Part shown: piece by piece, positions 1 to 6,098 of the stretch
Position numbering within the stretch: position 1 is the stretch's first letter
Layout: each line of letters starts with the position of its first letter
NCBI GenBank assembly: GCA_004375725.1
Contig: SOKS01000173.1
Span: 1 to 6,098, forward strand
DNA from: Dehalococcoidia bacterium
GTDB lineage: Bacteria; Chloroflexota; Dehalococcoidia; Dehalococcoidales; RBG-16-60-22
Reading direction: 5' to 3'
Length of the DNA: 6,098 nt
Notes under the pieces: model-generated
Told to the model about the DNA's origin: nothing
What the model saw: only the letters and a program-made list of their open reading frames with translations
Databases searched by the model: none
Made by a program: the position numbers and the translations under genes

Positions 1-2
1 TA

Positions 3-653
3 AGAACCATTTTCGTTGAGACTCTGCGCGGCAAGTCACTCGCCAGAACGCTGATGAACTACTGCCTGTCTGACTTTGAGTTAACGGGCAATATCATAGA
101 GCTGGGCTCCGGCTCTGTGCGAGCAAGCTACTACCGGTTTATAAAATTCAGGGAGCCCTATAACCTTACTCATGTCGACTATTATAAAACAGGACCAAAT
201 TACATCAAGCTGGACCTGGAAAAGCCGTTCCCGGTCGAGCACGACAGCTTTGATTGGGTAATGTGCTTTAATACTCTGGAACATATATACAATTTCGAGA
301 ATGTCGTTAAAGAATCGTACCGGATATTAAAAAAGGGCGGCTTATTTATCGGCAGCGCACCTTTCTTATACCCTTTCCACCCTGACCCTCACGACTATTT
401 ACGGTACTCGCATGAGGCCTTGCTGAAGATGTTTGAAAAGGAGAAATATATTTGTCGCCGGATGCTATATTGCGGATTAGGGCCATTTTCTACATCGATA
501 GCCCACTGGGCCACCTTTCTGCCGACAATAACCAGGCCCTGGCCCATTTTACCCGGCATATTTCTGGATGCAGTGTTCCATAAGCTTTCTAAGTCCAGCA
601 TCATGCGGTACCCGCTCGGCTACGTCTTCGCCTTTGAAAAACCCGCGGATTAA
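3..653 (+). CDS. Class I SAM-dependent methyltransferase (Methyltransf_11-like), 5' end outside window
   Basis: Probably methylates a sugar or a related small molecule in a surface-glycan pathway, using S-adenosylmethionine; the substrate cannot be read from sequence. Motif I is visible as IIELGSGS about 14 residues after the ATG at 54. A motif II/III region (FDWVMCFNTLEHI) follows, then a post-motif segment (RILKKGGLFIGSAPF) and an HDYLRYS segment typical of methyltransferases in O-antigen and glycan clusters. The ATG at 54 gives 199 residues, but the frame is open without a stop back to position 3. Those 17 extra codons (ending LRGKSLARTLMNY) look like real methyltransferase N-terminal sequence, so the true start most likely lies left of the window. 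The 3' end is complete (TAA at 651-653). It converges on the minus-strand flippase gene with 18 bp between stops, so it is a separate transcription unit. The family call is firm; the substrate is unknown. Confidence 0.85.
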   Translation, partial: RTIFVETLRGKSLARTLMNYCLSDFELTGNIIELGSGSVRASYYRFIKFREPYNLTHVDYYKTGPNYIKLDLEKPFPVEHDSFDWVMCFNTLEHIYNFENVVKESYRILKKGGLFIGSAPFLYPFHPDPHDYLRYSHEALLKMFEKEKYICRRMLYCGLGPFSTSIAHWATFLPTITRPWPILPGIFLDAVFHKLSKSSIMRYPLGYVFAFEKPAD

Positions 654-659
654 CCGGGT
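637..659 (-). terminator. Candidate intrinsic terminator of the minus-strand operon
   Basis: Read on the minus strand, ACCCG (659-655) and CGGGT (645-641) can form a 5-bp GC-rich stem with a 9-nt loop. It is followed at once by TTTT (640-637). An alternative fold gives 6 bp with a two-base bulge. It lies 12 nt past the flippase stop, where the operon should end, and overlaps the 3' end of the converging methyltransferase gene. The stem is short and the T-run has only five Ts counting the last stem base, so this is a weak candidate. Confidence 0.3.
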
Positions 660-671
660 ACGATTGACTAC

Positions 672-1922
672 CTACGTTTTACGTGGTGGCAGGAACCCGG
701 CGAGCCATAACGAATAAAACAGACTGAAGCCCTGCGTCAGCATAAGCGCAATAACCGCACCCAGCAGGCCATAATTTATCACCAGCACAGTTACCAGAAT
801 AATCCCCACCGCCGAGTTTGATATTTGCAGCTTGTAGAGGTCTTTAATTCTTCTCTGGGAAGGGAACAAAGCCTTGCTTATTATTGGTATCGGCGCCGAG
901 ATGACGACGGAAACGATTAATAGTTGAGCGTACAGCACCGACGCGGCGTATTTCTGAGAATACAGAAAAGGAATAACATAAGGGCACAGGGCGATTAGTA
1001 TGCCGCCAATAACGGCAAAGCCGGCAATTACCAGAAGCCACCTTTTCCTCACTTCGGAGTAAGCCTCTTTCTTGTCCATCTGCGAGAGCTTGGGGAAGAT
1101 CAGAGAAGCAATTATGGAACGTAACGGGCTCAGTATCTCGGAAAAGGCGAGGGCAATGGAATATATGGCAAGGTCAGGGAAGTTGAGAAACAGGGCGATG
1201 ATAATCTTATCATAGTGGCCCATTATCGAAGTTGGAATCTGTGTGATAGTCATGTGGTTTCCGAAAGTAATGGCGCCGGAGTCGCTCTTATGACTGGTTA
1301 CCTCGCGTGATGCAACCCTGAAAAAGTAGCCTCTCAGCACCGAGAAAGATAGCAGGTAGGCAACGACGATTACGGTTAAGTTCCTCGACAAATATATAAC
1401 CAGGACCGTTACCAGTATTGCCGCAACTTGCGTAATAATTTGATATTTGGCCAGTCTATCAAACTGCTTTTTCCCGGTTATATACGCCATATAGCTATCG
1501 AAGTTCTGGTAGAACGGTAGAAAAAGGGCTGCCACCAGCAAACCACTCCCAAGTTCAGTATTGTCAACGAGCAGGTAATAGAGGCCAACCCCAGCTAGTA
1601 TCAGACTCCCCAGTAGCGACCACTTGAATCTCTGCTTGGTTCCCTCAATCAAAACTCGGTCTTTACCAGTGGCCACTGCCTGGGTAATGGCCGTATTCAT
1701 GCCGGGCAGCGTCAGTATGGCGCAAATGCCGATGATAGACAGCAGATAGTTCCACTGTCCGTATGTCTCCTGACTGACAAGACGCGCGAACGTGACGGAA
1801 AGCAGAAGCCCGCAGGCCATAATCACGCCACGTGCCGTAATGAGATAAAAAGAATTTCTGATGTAGTAGTCCAGGTCCAGTTGAATGAAATTTCCGATGC
1901 GGCTGATATATCTACCGATCAT
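672..1922 (-). CDS. Wzx-like oligosaccharide flippase (MOP/PST superfamily membrane protein)
   Basis: Predicted inner-membrane flippase moving an undecaprenyl-linked oligosaccharide from the cytoplasmic to the outer face. The protein (416 residues from the ATG) is almost entirely hydrophobic helices. Roughly 12 membrane segments can be drawn, the first near residues 28-48 (ITARGVIMACGLLLSVTFAR) and the last pair near 370-409. Early features typical of polysaccharide flippases are ARLVSQETYGQWNYL after the first helix and a charged cytoplasmic stretch around 276-295 (FPKLSQMDKKEAYSEVRKRW). Family membership rests on this overall pattern, not on a catalytic motif. The start is uncertain: ATG at 1922 or an in-frame TTG at 1937. 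AAAGG lies only 2 nt before the TTG and 17 nt before the ATG, so neither has a well-spaced ribosome site. It is the last operon gene, after a gap of 56-71 nt. Its job fits the upstream nucleotide-sugar enzymes. Substrate unknown. Confidence 0.85.
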   Translation of the reverse strand: MIGRYISRIGNFIQLDLDYYIRNSFYLITARGVIMACGLLLSVTFARLVSQETYGQWNYLLSIIGICAILTLPGMNTAITQAVATGKDRVLIEGTKQRFKWSLLGSLILAGVGLYYLLVDNTELGSGLLVAALFLPFYQNFDSYMAYITGKKQFDRLAKYQIITQVAAILVTVLVIYLSRNLTVIVVAYLLSFSVLRGYFFRVASREVTSHKSDSGAITFGNHMTITQIPTSIMGHYDKIIIALFLNFPDLAIYSIALAFSEILSPLRSIIASLIFPKLSQMDKKEAYSEVRKRWLLVIAGFAVIGGILIALCPYVIPFLYSQKYAASVLYAQLLIVSVVISAPIPIISKALFPSQRRIKDLYKLQISNSAVGIILVTVLVINYGLLGAVIALMLTQGFSLFYSLWLAGFLPPRKT

Positions 1923-1963
1923 TGGTATAGCACCCAATGCCTTTGTGCATTTCTTTATCGATA

Positions 1964-1989
1964 CTAAAATAAGTGTTTTCTTTATTTAG
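1964..1989 (-). repeat. AT-rich imperfect inverted repeat between uxs and flippase genes
   Basis: On the minus strand, CTAAATAA (1989-1982) can pair with TTATTTTAG (1972-1964) if one T is bulged, leaving a 9-nt loop. It starts a few bases after the decarboxylase stop codon. The stem is almost all A-U and has no T-run behind it, so it is not a convincing terminator. It may be a weak mRNA hairpin or chance in an AT-rich gap. Confidence 0.2.
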
Positions 1990-1993
1990 CGGC

Positions 1994-2926
1994 CTAATTT
2001 AGCTGGTTTTTAAACCATTCTATTGTTATTCGGAGACCTTCATCGAGTGCAACTTGGGGTTGCCAGCCCAGTAAGCTTTTGGCTCTGGTGATATCCGGCC
2101 GCCTTGTCTTGGGGTCGTCCTGCGGTAACGGCTTAAGGGTAATTGCGCTCTTGCCGCCGGTGGTTTCAATGATTTTCTCGGCTAGCTCCCTGATGGTTAT
2201 CTCATGCGGGTTGCCCAGATTTACCGGTTCATTTACTTCAGCAAGCATTAGCCGATAGATTGCCTGGATTAAATCCGACACATAGCAGAAACTGCGTGTC
2301 TGAGAGCCATCGCCGAACACGGTCAGAGGCTCATCGTTTAAAGCCTGGGTGATAAAATTAGGGATTACCCGGCCATCATCCTTTCTCATTCTGGGGCCAT
2401 AGGTATTGAATATCCTGGCAATTCTGGTATCAATGCCATGCTGGCGGTGGTACGCCATGGTCAGGGCTTCGGCAAACCTCTTCGCTTCATCATATACCCC
2501 TCGGGGACCTATTTGATTTACGTTTCCCCAGTAGTCTTCCTGCTGCGGGTTTATAAGCGCATCGCCGTATACCTCCGAGCTGGAAGCAAGCAGGAATTTC
2601 GCCTTTTTGGCTTTGGCTAACCCCAGTACGTTGAGCGTGCCCACCCCGCCTGCCTTTAATATCTGTATGGGGAATCGGGCAAAGTCGGCGGGGCTGGCCG
2701 GGCTGGCGAAGTGAAGTATGTAATCAACGCTATCTGGAAGGTCAATATAATTGGTGACGTCATACTCGATAAATGAGAAGTTTTCATTACCTCTTATATT
2801 CTCGAGGTTTTTTGAGTTGCCGGTAATAAGGTTATCCAGGCAGGTTACCTGATGCCCCTGGGCAAGCAAGAATTCGGCCAGGTGTGAACCGACAAAACCG
2901 GCTCCGCCCGTGATTACAATCTTCAT
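1994..2926 (-). CDS. uxs: UDP-glucuronate decarboxylase (UDP-xylose synthase), extended SDR
   Basis: Converts UDP-glucuronic acid to UDP-xylose and CO2 in the cytoplasm, using tightly held NAD. The 310-residue protein fits the length of the catalytic domain of this family. The NAD-binding TGGAGFVG is at residues 6-13. The HFASPASPADF segment near 72-82 and SSSEVYGD at 115-122 follow; in UXS and ArnA the Glu of this motif (here E118) takes part in decarboxylation. EDYWGNVNQIGPRGVYDEAK at 130-149 contains the catalytic Tyr145 and Lys149. RIFNTYGPRM...DDGRVIPNF at 171-191 and the RRPDI segment at 275-279 are also characteristic. This combination separates it from RmlB and GalE. The ATG overlaps the stop of the dehydrogenase gene by 4 nt (ATGA), and that gene makes its substrate. 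The only possible ribosome site is GGGGA about 8 nt upstream, so translation is probably coupled. All family motifs are intact. Confidence 0.93.
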   Translation of the reverse strand: MKIVITGGAGFVGSHLAEFLLAQGHQVTCLDNLITGNSKNLENIRGNENFSFIEYDVTNYIDLPDSVDYILHFASPASPADFARFPIQILKAGGVGTLNVLGLAKAKKAKFLLASSSEVYGDALINPQQEDYWGNVNQIGPRGVYDEAKRFAEALTMAYHRQHGIDTRIARIFNTYGPRMRKDDGRVIPNFITQALNDEPLTVFGDGSQTRSFCYVSDLIQAIYRLMLAEVNEPVNLGNPHEITIRELAEKIIETTGGKSAITLKPLPQDDPKTRRPDITRAKSLLGWQPQVALDEGLRITIEWFKNQLN

Positions 2927-4215
2927 CGCCCAAATCCCCGGTAGATAAATCCCAGCCTGCTCATTTCATCGGGTTCAAAAAGGTTTCTTCCGTCAATGAT
3001 GATGGGCTGCCGCAACAACAACCTGACTTTTTCCAAATCAAGGTTCTTGAACTCATTCCATTCGGTAACGATAACCAGCGCATCGCTTCCTTCAGCTACT
3101 TCGTAGGCATCTTTACAGTATTGAATATCCGGGAATATGGTTCTGGAAATCTCCATCGCCTGGGGGTCATAGGCTTTGATTTGAACGTTTTCCTCCAGGA
3201 GTTTACCAATTATATCTATGGCGGGGGCTTCGCGCATATCATCGGTGTCCGGCTTGAACGCGAGACCCAGTATGCCGATTGTCTTGCCATTCAAGTTCCA
3301 GAGTTCTTTTTTAACCTTGGCAAATAGCTGCTGTCGCTGATGTTCGTTTACACTCCGCACCGCTTTCAATAACTCGAAATCGTAGCCTGCCTCTTCGGCT
3401 ATCCTGATAAACGCGGCCGTGTCTTTGGGCAGACAGTAGCCGCCATAGCCGATGCCGGCGTTGAGAAAATCCCGGCCGATTCTCCGGTCATAGCCCATGC
3501 CTTCGGCGACTTTGGCGATATCGGCGTCAACACTCTCGCAGATATTGGCAAGTGCATTAATGTACGATATCTTCGTGGCCAGGAAGGCATTGGAGGCGTG
3601 CTTGATAAGCTCCGCGGTCGCAATATTGGTTACAATAACTGGTGCCTTCATGGGCTCGTACAGTTTCAGCAATACCTGTGCCGCGCGCTCACTTTCGGCA
3701 CCGATGACTATCCTGTCAGGGTGCATGAAGTCATAAATGGCTTTGCCTTCTCTTAAAAATTCCGGATTGGAAACGACATCAAAATCGGCGTTATTAATGT
3801 TGTTCAGCTCAATGGTTCTCTTTACCCATCCCCCTGTTTTTACGGGCACAGTGCTTTTTTCTACAATCACGGTATAGTCGTGCATGGCCCGGGCAACCCG
3901 TTGCGCCACGATTTCCACCTGGGTCAGGTCTGCCTCGCCATCGGGTTTCTGCGGTGTGCCCACGCAGACAAATACAATCCCTGAATCTTTTACCGCATCT
4001 TCAACACTGGCGGTGAATGAGAGTTTTCCGGCATCCACATTACGCCGCACCATATCGTCCAGGTCCGGTTCAAAAAACGGCATAACGCCTTTATGCAGGC
4101 CCTCGATTTTACTCACATCGTCATCCATGCAGATTACTTTATTACCCAATTCAGCCAGGCAGGCCCCGGTAACCAGCCCAACATGCCCTGAACCAATAAT
4201 GCAGATATTTTTCAT
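2923..4215 (-). CDS. ugd: UDP-glucose 6-dehydrogenase
   Basis: Oxidises UDP-glucose to UDP-glucuronate with two NAD+, in the cytoplasm. The 430 residues match the usual length. The N-terminal Rossmann domain has GSGHVG at 8-13, then VCVGTP at 83-88, STVPVKTG at 121-128 and NPEFLREG at 150-157. The central domain holds the substrate and catalytic residues Lys205 and Asn209 (ELIKHASNAF), and nucleophile Cys261 in GYGGYCLPKD with Asp265. The C-terminal UDP-binding domain has LGLAFKPDTDDMREAP at 316-331 and a WNEF segment at 386-389. The GGYCLPKD form is also found in E. coli Ugd, whereas many homologues have GGSCFPKD; the nucleophile is kept. The start ATG overlaps the epimerase stop by 4 nt, with AGGA (4226-4223) 7 nt upstream. 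Its stop overlaps the decarboxylase start in the same way. A UDP-N-acetylhexosamine dehydrogenase is less likely, because the motif is CLPKD rather than C(I/V)PxDP and the next gene needs UDP-glucuronate. Confidence 0.95.
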   Translation of the reverse strand: MKNICIIGSGHVGLVTGACLAELGNKVICMDDDVSKIEGLHKGVMPFFEPDLDDMVRRNVDAGKLSFTASVEDAVKDSGIVFVCVGTPQKPDGEADLTQVEIVAQRVARAMHDYTVIVEKSTVPVKTGGWVKRTIELNNINNADFDVVSNPEFLREGKAIYDFMHPDRIVIGAESERAAQVLLKLYEPMKAPVIVTNIATAELIKHASNAFLATKISYINALANICESVDADIAKVAEGMGYDRRIGRDFLNAGIGYGGYCLPKDTAAFIRIAEEAGYDFELLKAVRSVNEHQRQQLFAKVKKELWNLNGKTIGILGLAFKPDTDDMREAPAIDIIGKLLEENVQIKAYDPQAMEISRTIFPDIQYCKDAYEVAEGSDALVIVTEWNEFKNLDLEKVRLLLRQPIIIDGRNLFEPDEMSRLGFIYRGFGR

Positions 4216-5147
4216 CTAGCTTTCCTGCTCATAGCAGTAATGGTTTCCTTTAAACCGTTTTCCAGACTCCACTCCGGCTCATAGCCGAATGATTTCGCCT
4301 TGGTAATATCAGCTAGGGCGTGTTTCACGTCACCAAGCCTGCCTTTTTCATGAATCGGCTTCAGGTCTTTCTGCATAAGCTTGATGATTTTCTCGGCCAG
4401 TTGATTTATCGTGATGCTACGGCCACTGCCAATATTGTAGATACCTTCAGCAGTACTTTTGGCGGCCAGTATATTGGCCTGCACCACGTCCTGAATGAAG
4501 GTAAAATCCCGACTCTGCTCCCCATCACCATGTATGACGGGCGGCAGATTGCGTGCCACGCGGTCGATGAAAGCCGGAATGACCATGGCGTACTGAGAAT
4601 GAGGAGACTGCCCGGGGCCATAGACATTGAAATATCGTAAACAAACGGTGGCTAACCCGTATATCTGTCTGAAAATGGTGCAGTAATATTCACCGGTCAA
4701 TTTGGTCAGAGCGTATGGCGAGAGGGGATTGGCCATCAAGTCCTCACGTTGCGGCAACACTGACGTATCTCCATATACTGAGGACGACGAGGCAAATACT
4801 ACCTTTTTCACGCTGTTATCCCGCGCTGCCAGCAATACATTAAGCGTACCGGTGATATTTACCTGGTTTACCGTCAGGGGGTCTTCTATGCTGCGGGGAA
4901 CCCGGGCCATAGCCGCCTGATGGAACACGTAGTCGACGCCCTCGAAGAGCTTTTGCAGCCGGGGGAGGTCAGTTATGCTTCCCTGAACAAGTTCTACGTT
5001 TTCTTTTTGCCGCAGGCTGGTGATGTTCTCGTCACTGGCGGTAGAAAAGTCATCCAGAACAACTACCGCATAACCCTGTACCACCAGTTCCGCGGTCAGA
5101 TGAGAGCCTATAAAGCCGGCACCGCCGGTAACAACAATTTTCTTCAT
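4212..5147 (-). CDS. NAD-dependent nucleotide-sugar epimerase (UDP-glucose/UDP-GlcNAc 4-epimerase-like), extended SDR
   Basis: Likely inverts C4 of a UDP-hexose, for example UDP-Glc/UDP-Gal or UDP-GlcNAc/UDP-GalNAc, through a bound NAD. It has 311 residues. The nucleotide-binding TGGAGFIG is at 7-14, followed by DD at 32-33 and HQAAMARVPRS at 76-86. SSSSVYGD at 120-127 precedes the catalytic Tyr145 and Lys149 of SPYALTK. RYFNVYGPGQSP is at 171-182, SRDFTFIQDVVQAN at 212-225 and GDVKHALADITKAK at 272-285. The AARVPRSI-like and GDVxHxxAD segments resemble WbpP-type epimerases. At the position matching WbpP Ser306 there is Ala277, a small residue that would leave room for an N-acetyl group. A UDP-glucuronate 4-epimerase is a less favoured alternative. 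The ATG lies 6 nt after the nucleotidyltransferase stop, with AAAGG (5162-5158) 10 nt upstream inside that gene. Family certain, substrate open. Confidence 0.85.
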   Translation of the reverse strand: MKKIVVTGGAGFIGSHLTAELVVQGYAVVVLDDFSTASDENITSLRQKENVELVQGSITDLPRLQKLFEGVDYVFHQAAMARVPRSIEDPLTVNQVNITGTLNVLLAARDNSVKKVVFASSSSVYGDTSVLPQREDLMANPLSPYALTKLTGEYYCTIFRQIYGLATVCLRYFNVYGPGQSPHSQYAMVIPAFIDRVARNLPPVIHGDGEQSRDFTFIQDVVQANILAAKSTAEGIYNIGSGRSITINQLAEKIIKLMQKDLKPIHEKGRLGDVKHALADITKAKSFGYEPEWSLENGLKETITAMSRKAR

Positions 5148-5153
5148 TATTGT

Positions 5154-6032
5154 TTAACCTTTCTCTGAGGCGATAAGAATGTTTGCTTGAACTAGCTGCT
5201 CCAATGTCCCCACATCAAACCAGGCGTCAAGGTTCAGAAGGTAAGCGGCCACCATTGGCTTTTCTTCTCTAGCCAGCCGTTCGATAAGATTTCTTTCCAG
5301 GCCTGTGTCCGGTTTCCCTGGTAAAAATTTGTCCAGGTTGGGAAGAATAAACTGGCTGTTGAAAACACATATCCCCGCATTTATCGCTGGCTCTTCGGTG
5401 ATTTCTTTGATGTCCGGTTTTTCCATAAACTCCCGAACAACTTTAACGCCATTGAGCTCCTCGAACTTACCAACGCCGAATCTGGTGGCTGCCTCTCTTT
5501 CCACGACCACAAAGGCCATTGTCATCACGGTTCCCAGCGCTTTTTTACAGCGATAGTGATACTCAATGATGTCGGAAAGGTTCATTTGCAGGGAAATTGT
5601 ACCATCAGGCATGGCTCTATTGATAATATAGTCCGTGTAACAAACCAGGAAATCATCTCCCAGAGAACCTGTGTCCACTATCTGGTCGAGGGCACAGCGC
5701 AGGTCTCCGCCCGTTCCCCAGCCGTTGGCCTGAATAACCCGTATGGCAAAGTCTGGATTGGTGTATTCGACCTTATAGCCCAGCTTGTGGAATAAACGCA
5801 GGATCCGGTCAACATATTGTTTTCTCTTATCAACGTAGCTTTCCAGTGTGGCTGCTATGGTATTGTCTCGCACTGCGATGTACAGCTCATCAATTTCCGG
5901 CGTCCCGTGAAACCATGAGAGCATGTATTCTATAAGGGGTATGCCACCTACCTGTTGAAACAGCTTGGGGGTAAGATACGTAAACGGATAACATCGAGTG
6001 CCTGCACCAGCTGCCAGCAGTATCGCTTTCAC
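5154..6032 (-). CDS. Sugar-1-phosphate nucleotidyltransferase (NTP_transferase family)
   Basis: Joins a sugar-1-phosphate to an NTP, giving an NDP-sugar and pyrophosphate. Numbering from the GTG start (292 residues): the nucleotide-binding loop AGAGTRCYPFTYLTPK is at 8-23 with Arg13 and Lys23, GWGTGG at 104-109, and a probable metal Asp134 in CYTDY. FMEKP is at 202-206, NAGICVF at 218-224 and WFDVGTLEQLVQAN at 271-284, the usual closing motif. The N-terminal loop normally reads GTRLxPLTxxxPK; here Cys14-Tyr15 replaces the common Leu-x. Residues 68-98 form a longer than usual segment before the GTGG motif. Start choice: TTG (6035) and GTG (6032) are adjacent. GTG yields the canonical MKAILLAAG beginning and has TAGG 7 nt upstream; TTG has AAAGG 8 nt upstream. 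It is the first operon gene, just downstream of a promoter. UDP-glucose formation would suit the next genes, but GalU, RmlA or another specificity cannot be told apart by eye. Confidence 0.85.
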   Translation of the reverse strand: MKAILLAAGAGTRCYPFTYLTPKLFQQVGGIPLIEYMLSWFHGTPEIDELYIAVRDNTIAATLESYVDKRKQYVDRILRLFHKLGYKVEYTNPDFAIRVIQANGWGTGGDLRCALDQIVDTGSLGDDFLVCYTDYIINRAMPDGTISLQMNLSDIIEYHYRCKKALGTVMTMAFVVVEREAATRFGVGKFEELNGVKVVREFMEKPDIKEITEEPAINAGICVFNSQFILPNLDKFLPGKPDTGLERNLIERLAREEKPMVAAYLLNLDAWFDVGTLEQLVQANILIASEKG

Positions 6033-6039
6033 CAAGAAA

Positions 6040-6049
6040 CCTACCTTTC
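6040..6049 (-). promoter_or_regulatory. Ribosome binding site of the nucleotidyltransferase gene
   Basis: The minus strand reads GAAAGGTAGG. TAGG ends 7 nt before GTG (6032) and AAAGG ends 8 nt before TTG (6035). Both starts therefore have a usable site, and spacing alone does not decide between them. Confidence 0.55.
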
Positions 6050-6060
6050 AGTTGCCGATA

Positions 6061-6089
6061 ATTATAACTCACCAACTCTCGGTAAGCAA
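6061..6089 (-). promoter_or_regulatory. Sigma70-type promoter driving the sugar-nucleotide operon
   Basis: On the minus strand there is a -35 box TTGCTT (6089-6084; consensus TTGACA, 4 of 6), then exactly 17 bp. A perfect -10 box TATAAT follows (6066-6061). Transcription would start near 6054, leaving a leader of about 21 nt that contains the ribosome site and leads into the first gene. Position, spacing and a perfect -10 support it as the operon promoter. No operator or attenuator is visible in the short leader, and only 9 bases upstream of the -35 are in the window. Confidence 0.65.
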
Positions 6090-6098
6090 GGTGAATAC

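Noticed and set aside
1994..2926. dTDP-glucose 4,6-dehydratase (RmlB) as the identity of this SDR
   Set aside because: The SSSEVYGD, EDYWGNVNQIGPRGVYDEAK and GPRM..DDGRVIPNF segments are those of UDP-glucuronate decarboxylases, and the gene is coupled to ugd.
2923..4215. UDP-GlcNAc or UDP-ManNAc 6-dehydrogenase (WbpA/WecC type)
   Set aside because: The active site reads GGYCLPKD, as in UDP-glucose dehydrogenases, and the next gene uses UDP-glucuronate.
3884..4219. Plus-strand open frame of 111 codons opposite ugd
   Set aside because: It lies wholly antisense to a well-supported UDP-glucose dehydrogenase, has a low-complexity Ser/Thr-rich translation and shows no recognisable motif; it is a shadow frame.
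4320..4640. Plus-strand open frame of 106 codons opposite the epimerase
   Set aside because: Antisense to conserved epimerase motifs with no domain of its own and no clear ribosome site; treated as a shadow frame.
1..6098. Mobile element, CRISPR array, tRNA or rRNA, or a hidden defence system
   Set aside because: Genes fill the window almost end to end. No direct repeats with regular spacing, terminal inverted repeats, transposase or integrase motifs, or RNA gene signatures were seen.

Overview
This 6.1 kb window is a compact, fully coding stretch of bacterial chromosome (or metagenome contig). It carries a nucleotide-sugar and polysaccharide-export cluster. Gene style is ordinary bacterial: short Shine-Dalgarno sites, a sigma70-like promoter, 4-nt stop/start overlaps, and TTG/GTG starts beside ATG. 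Base composition looks mid-range by eye. Nothing fixes the taxon; the protein style would suit an environmental lineage such as Chloroflexota or a relative, but this is a weak impression.

Layout: on the + strand the left edge holds the 3' part of a SAM-dependent methyltransferase (3-653) whose reading frame runs off the window. Everything else is one minus-strand operon read from right to left. A good sigma70-type promoter (TTGCTT, 17 bp, TATAAT; 6089-6061) is followed by a sugar-phosphate nucleotidyltransferase (6032-5154). Next come a UDP-glucose/UDP-GlcNAc 4-epimerase-like SDR (5147-4212), UDP-glucose 6-dehydrogenase (4215-2923), UDP-glucuronate decarboxylase, i.e. UDP-xylose synthase (2926-1994), and a Wzx-like polysaccharide flippase (1922 or 1937 to 672). 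Gaps are 6 nt, -4, -4 and about 56-71 nt. The methyltransferase and the operon converge with only 18 bp between their stop codons, where a small hairpin with a T-run is a candidate terminator. No intergenic stretch exceeds 300 bases.

How the genes fit together: the nucleotidyltransferase would activate a sugar-1-phosphate (UDP-glucose if it is GalU-like, which is unproven). Ugd oxidises UDP-glucose to UDP-glucuronate, and Uxs decarboxylates this to UDP-xylose. The epimerase supplies a galacto-configured sugar nucleotide. The flippase would move a lipid-linked glycan carrying such sugars across the membrane. No glycosyltransferase, polymerase or ligase lies in the window, so the final glycan cannot be named.

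I see no mobile element, CRISPR array, RNA gene or unknown system. The most useful observations are the right-edge promoter, the chained overlaps in the UDP-xylose module, the unresolved substrate of the divergent nucleotidyltransferase, the small residue at the epimerase gatekeeper position, and the open 5' end of the methyltransferase.
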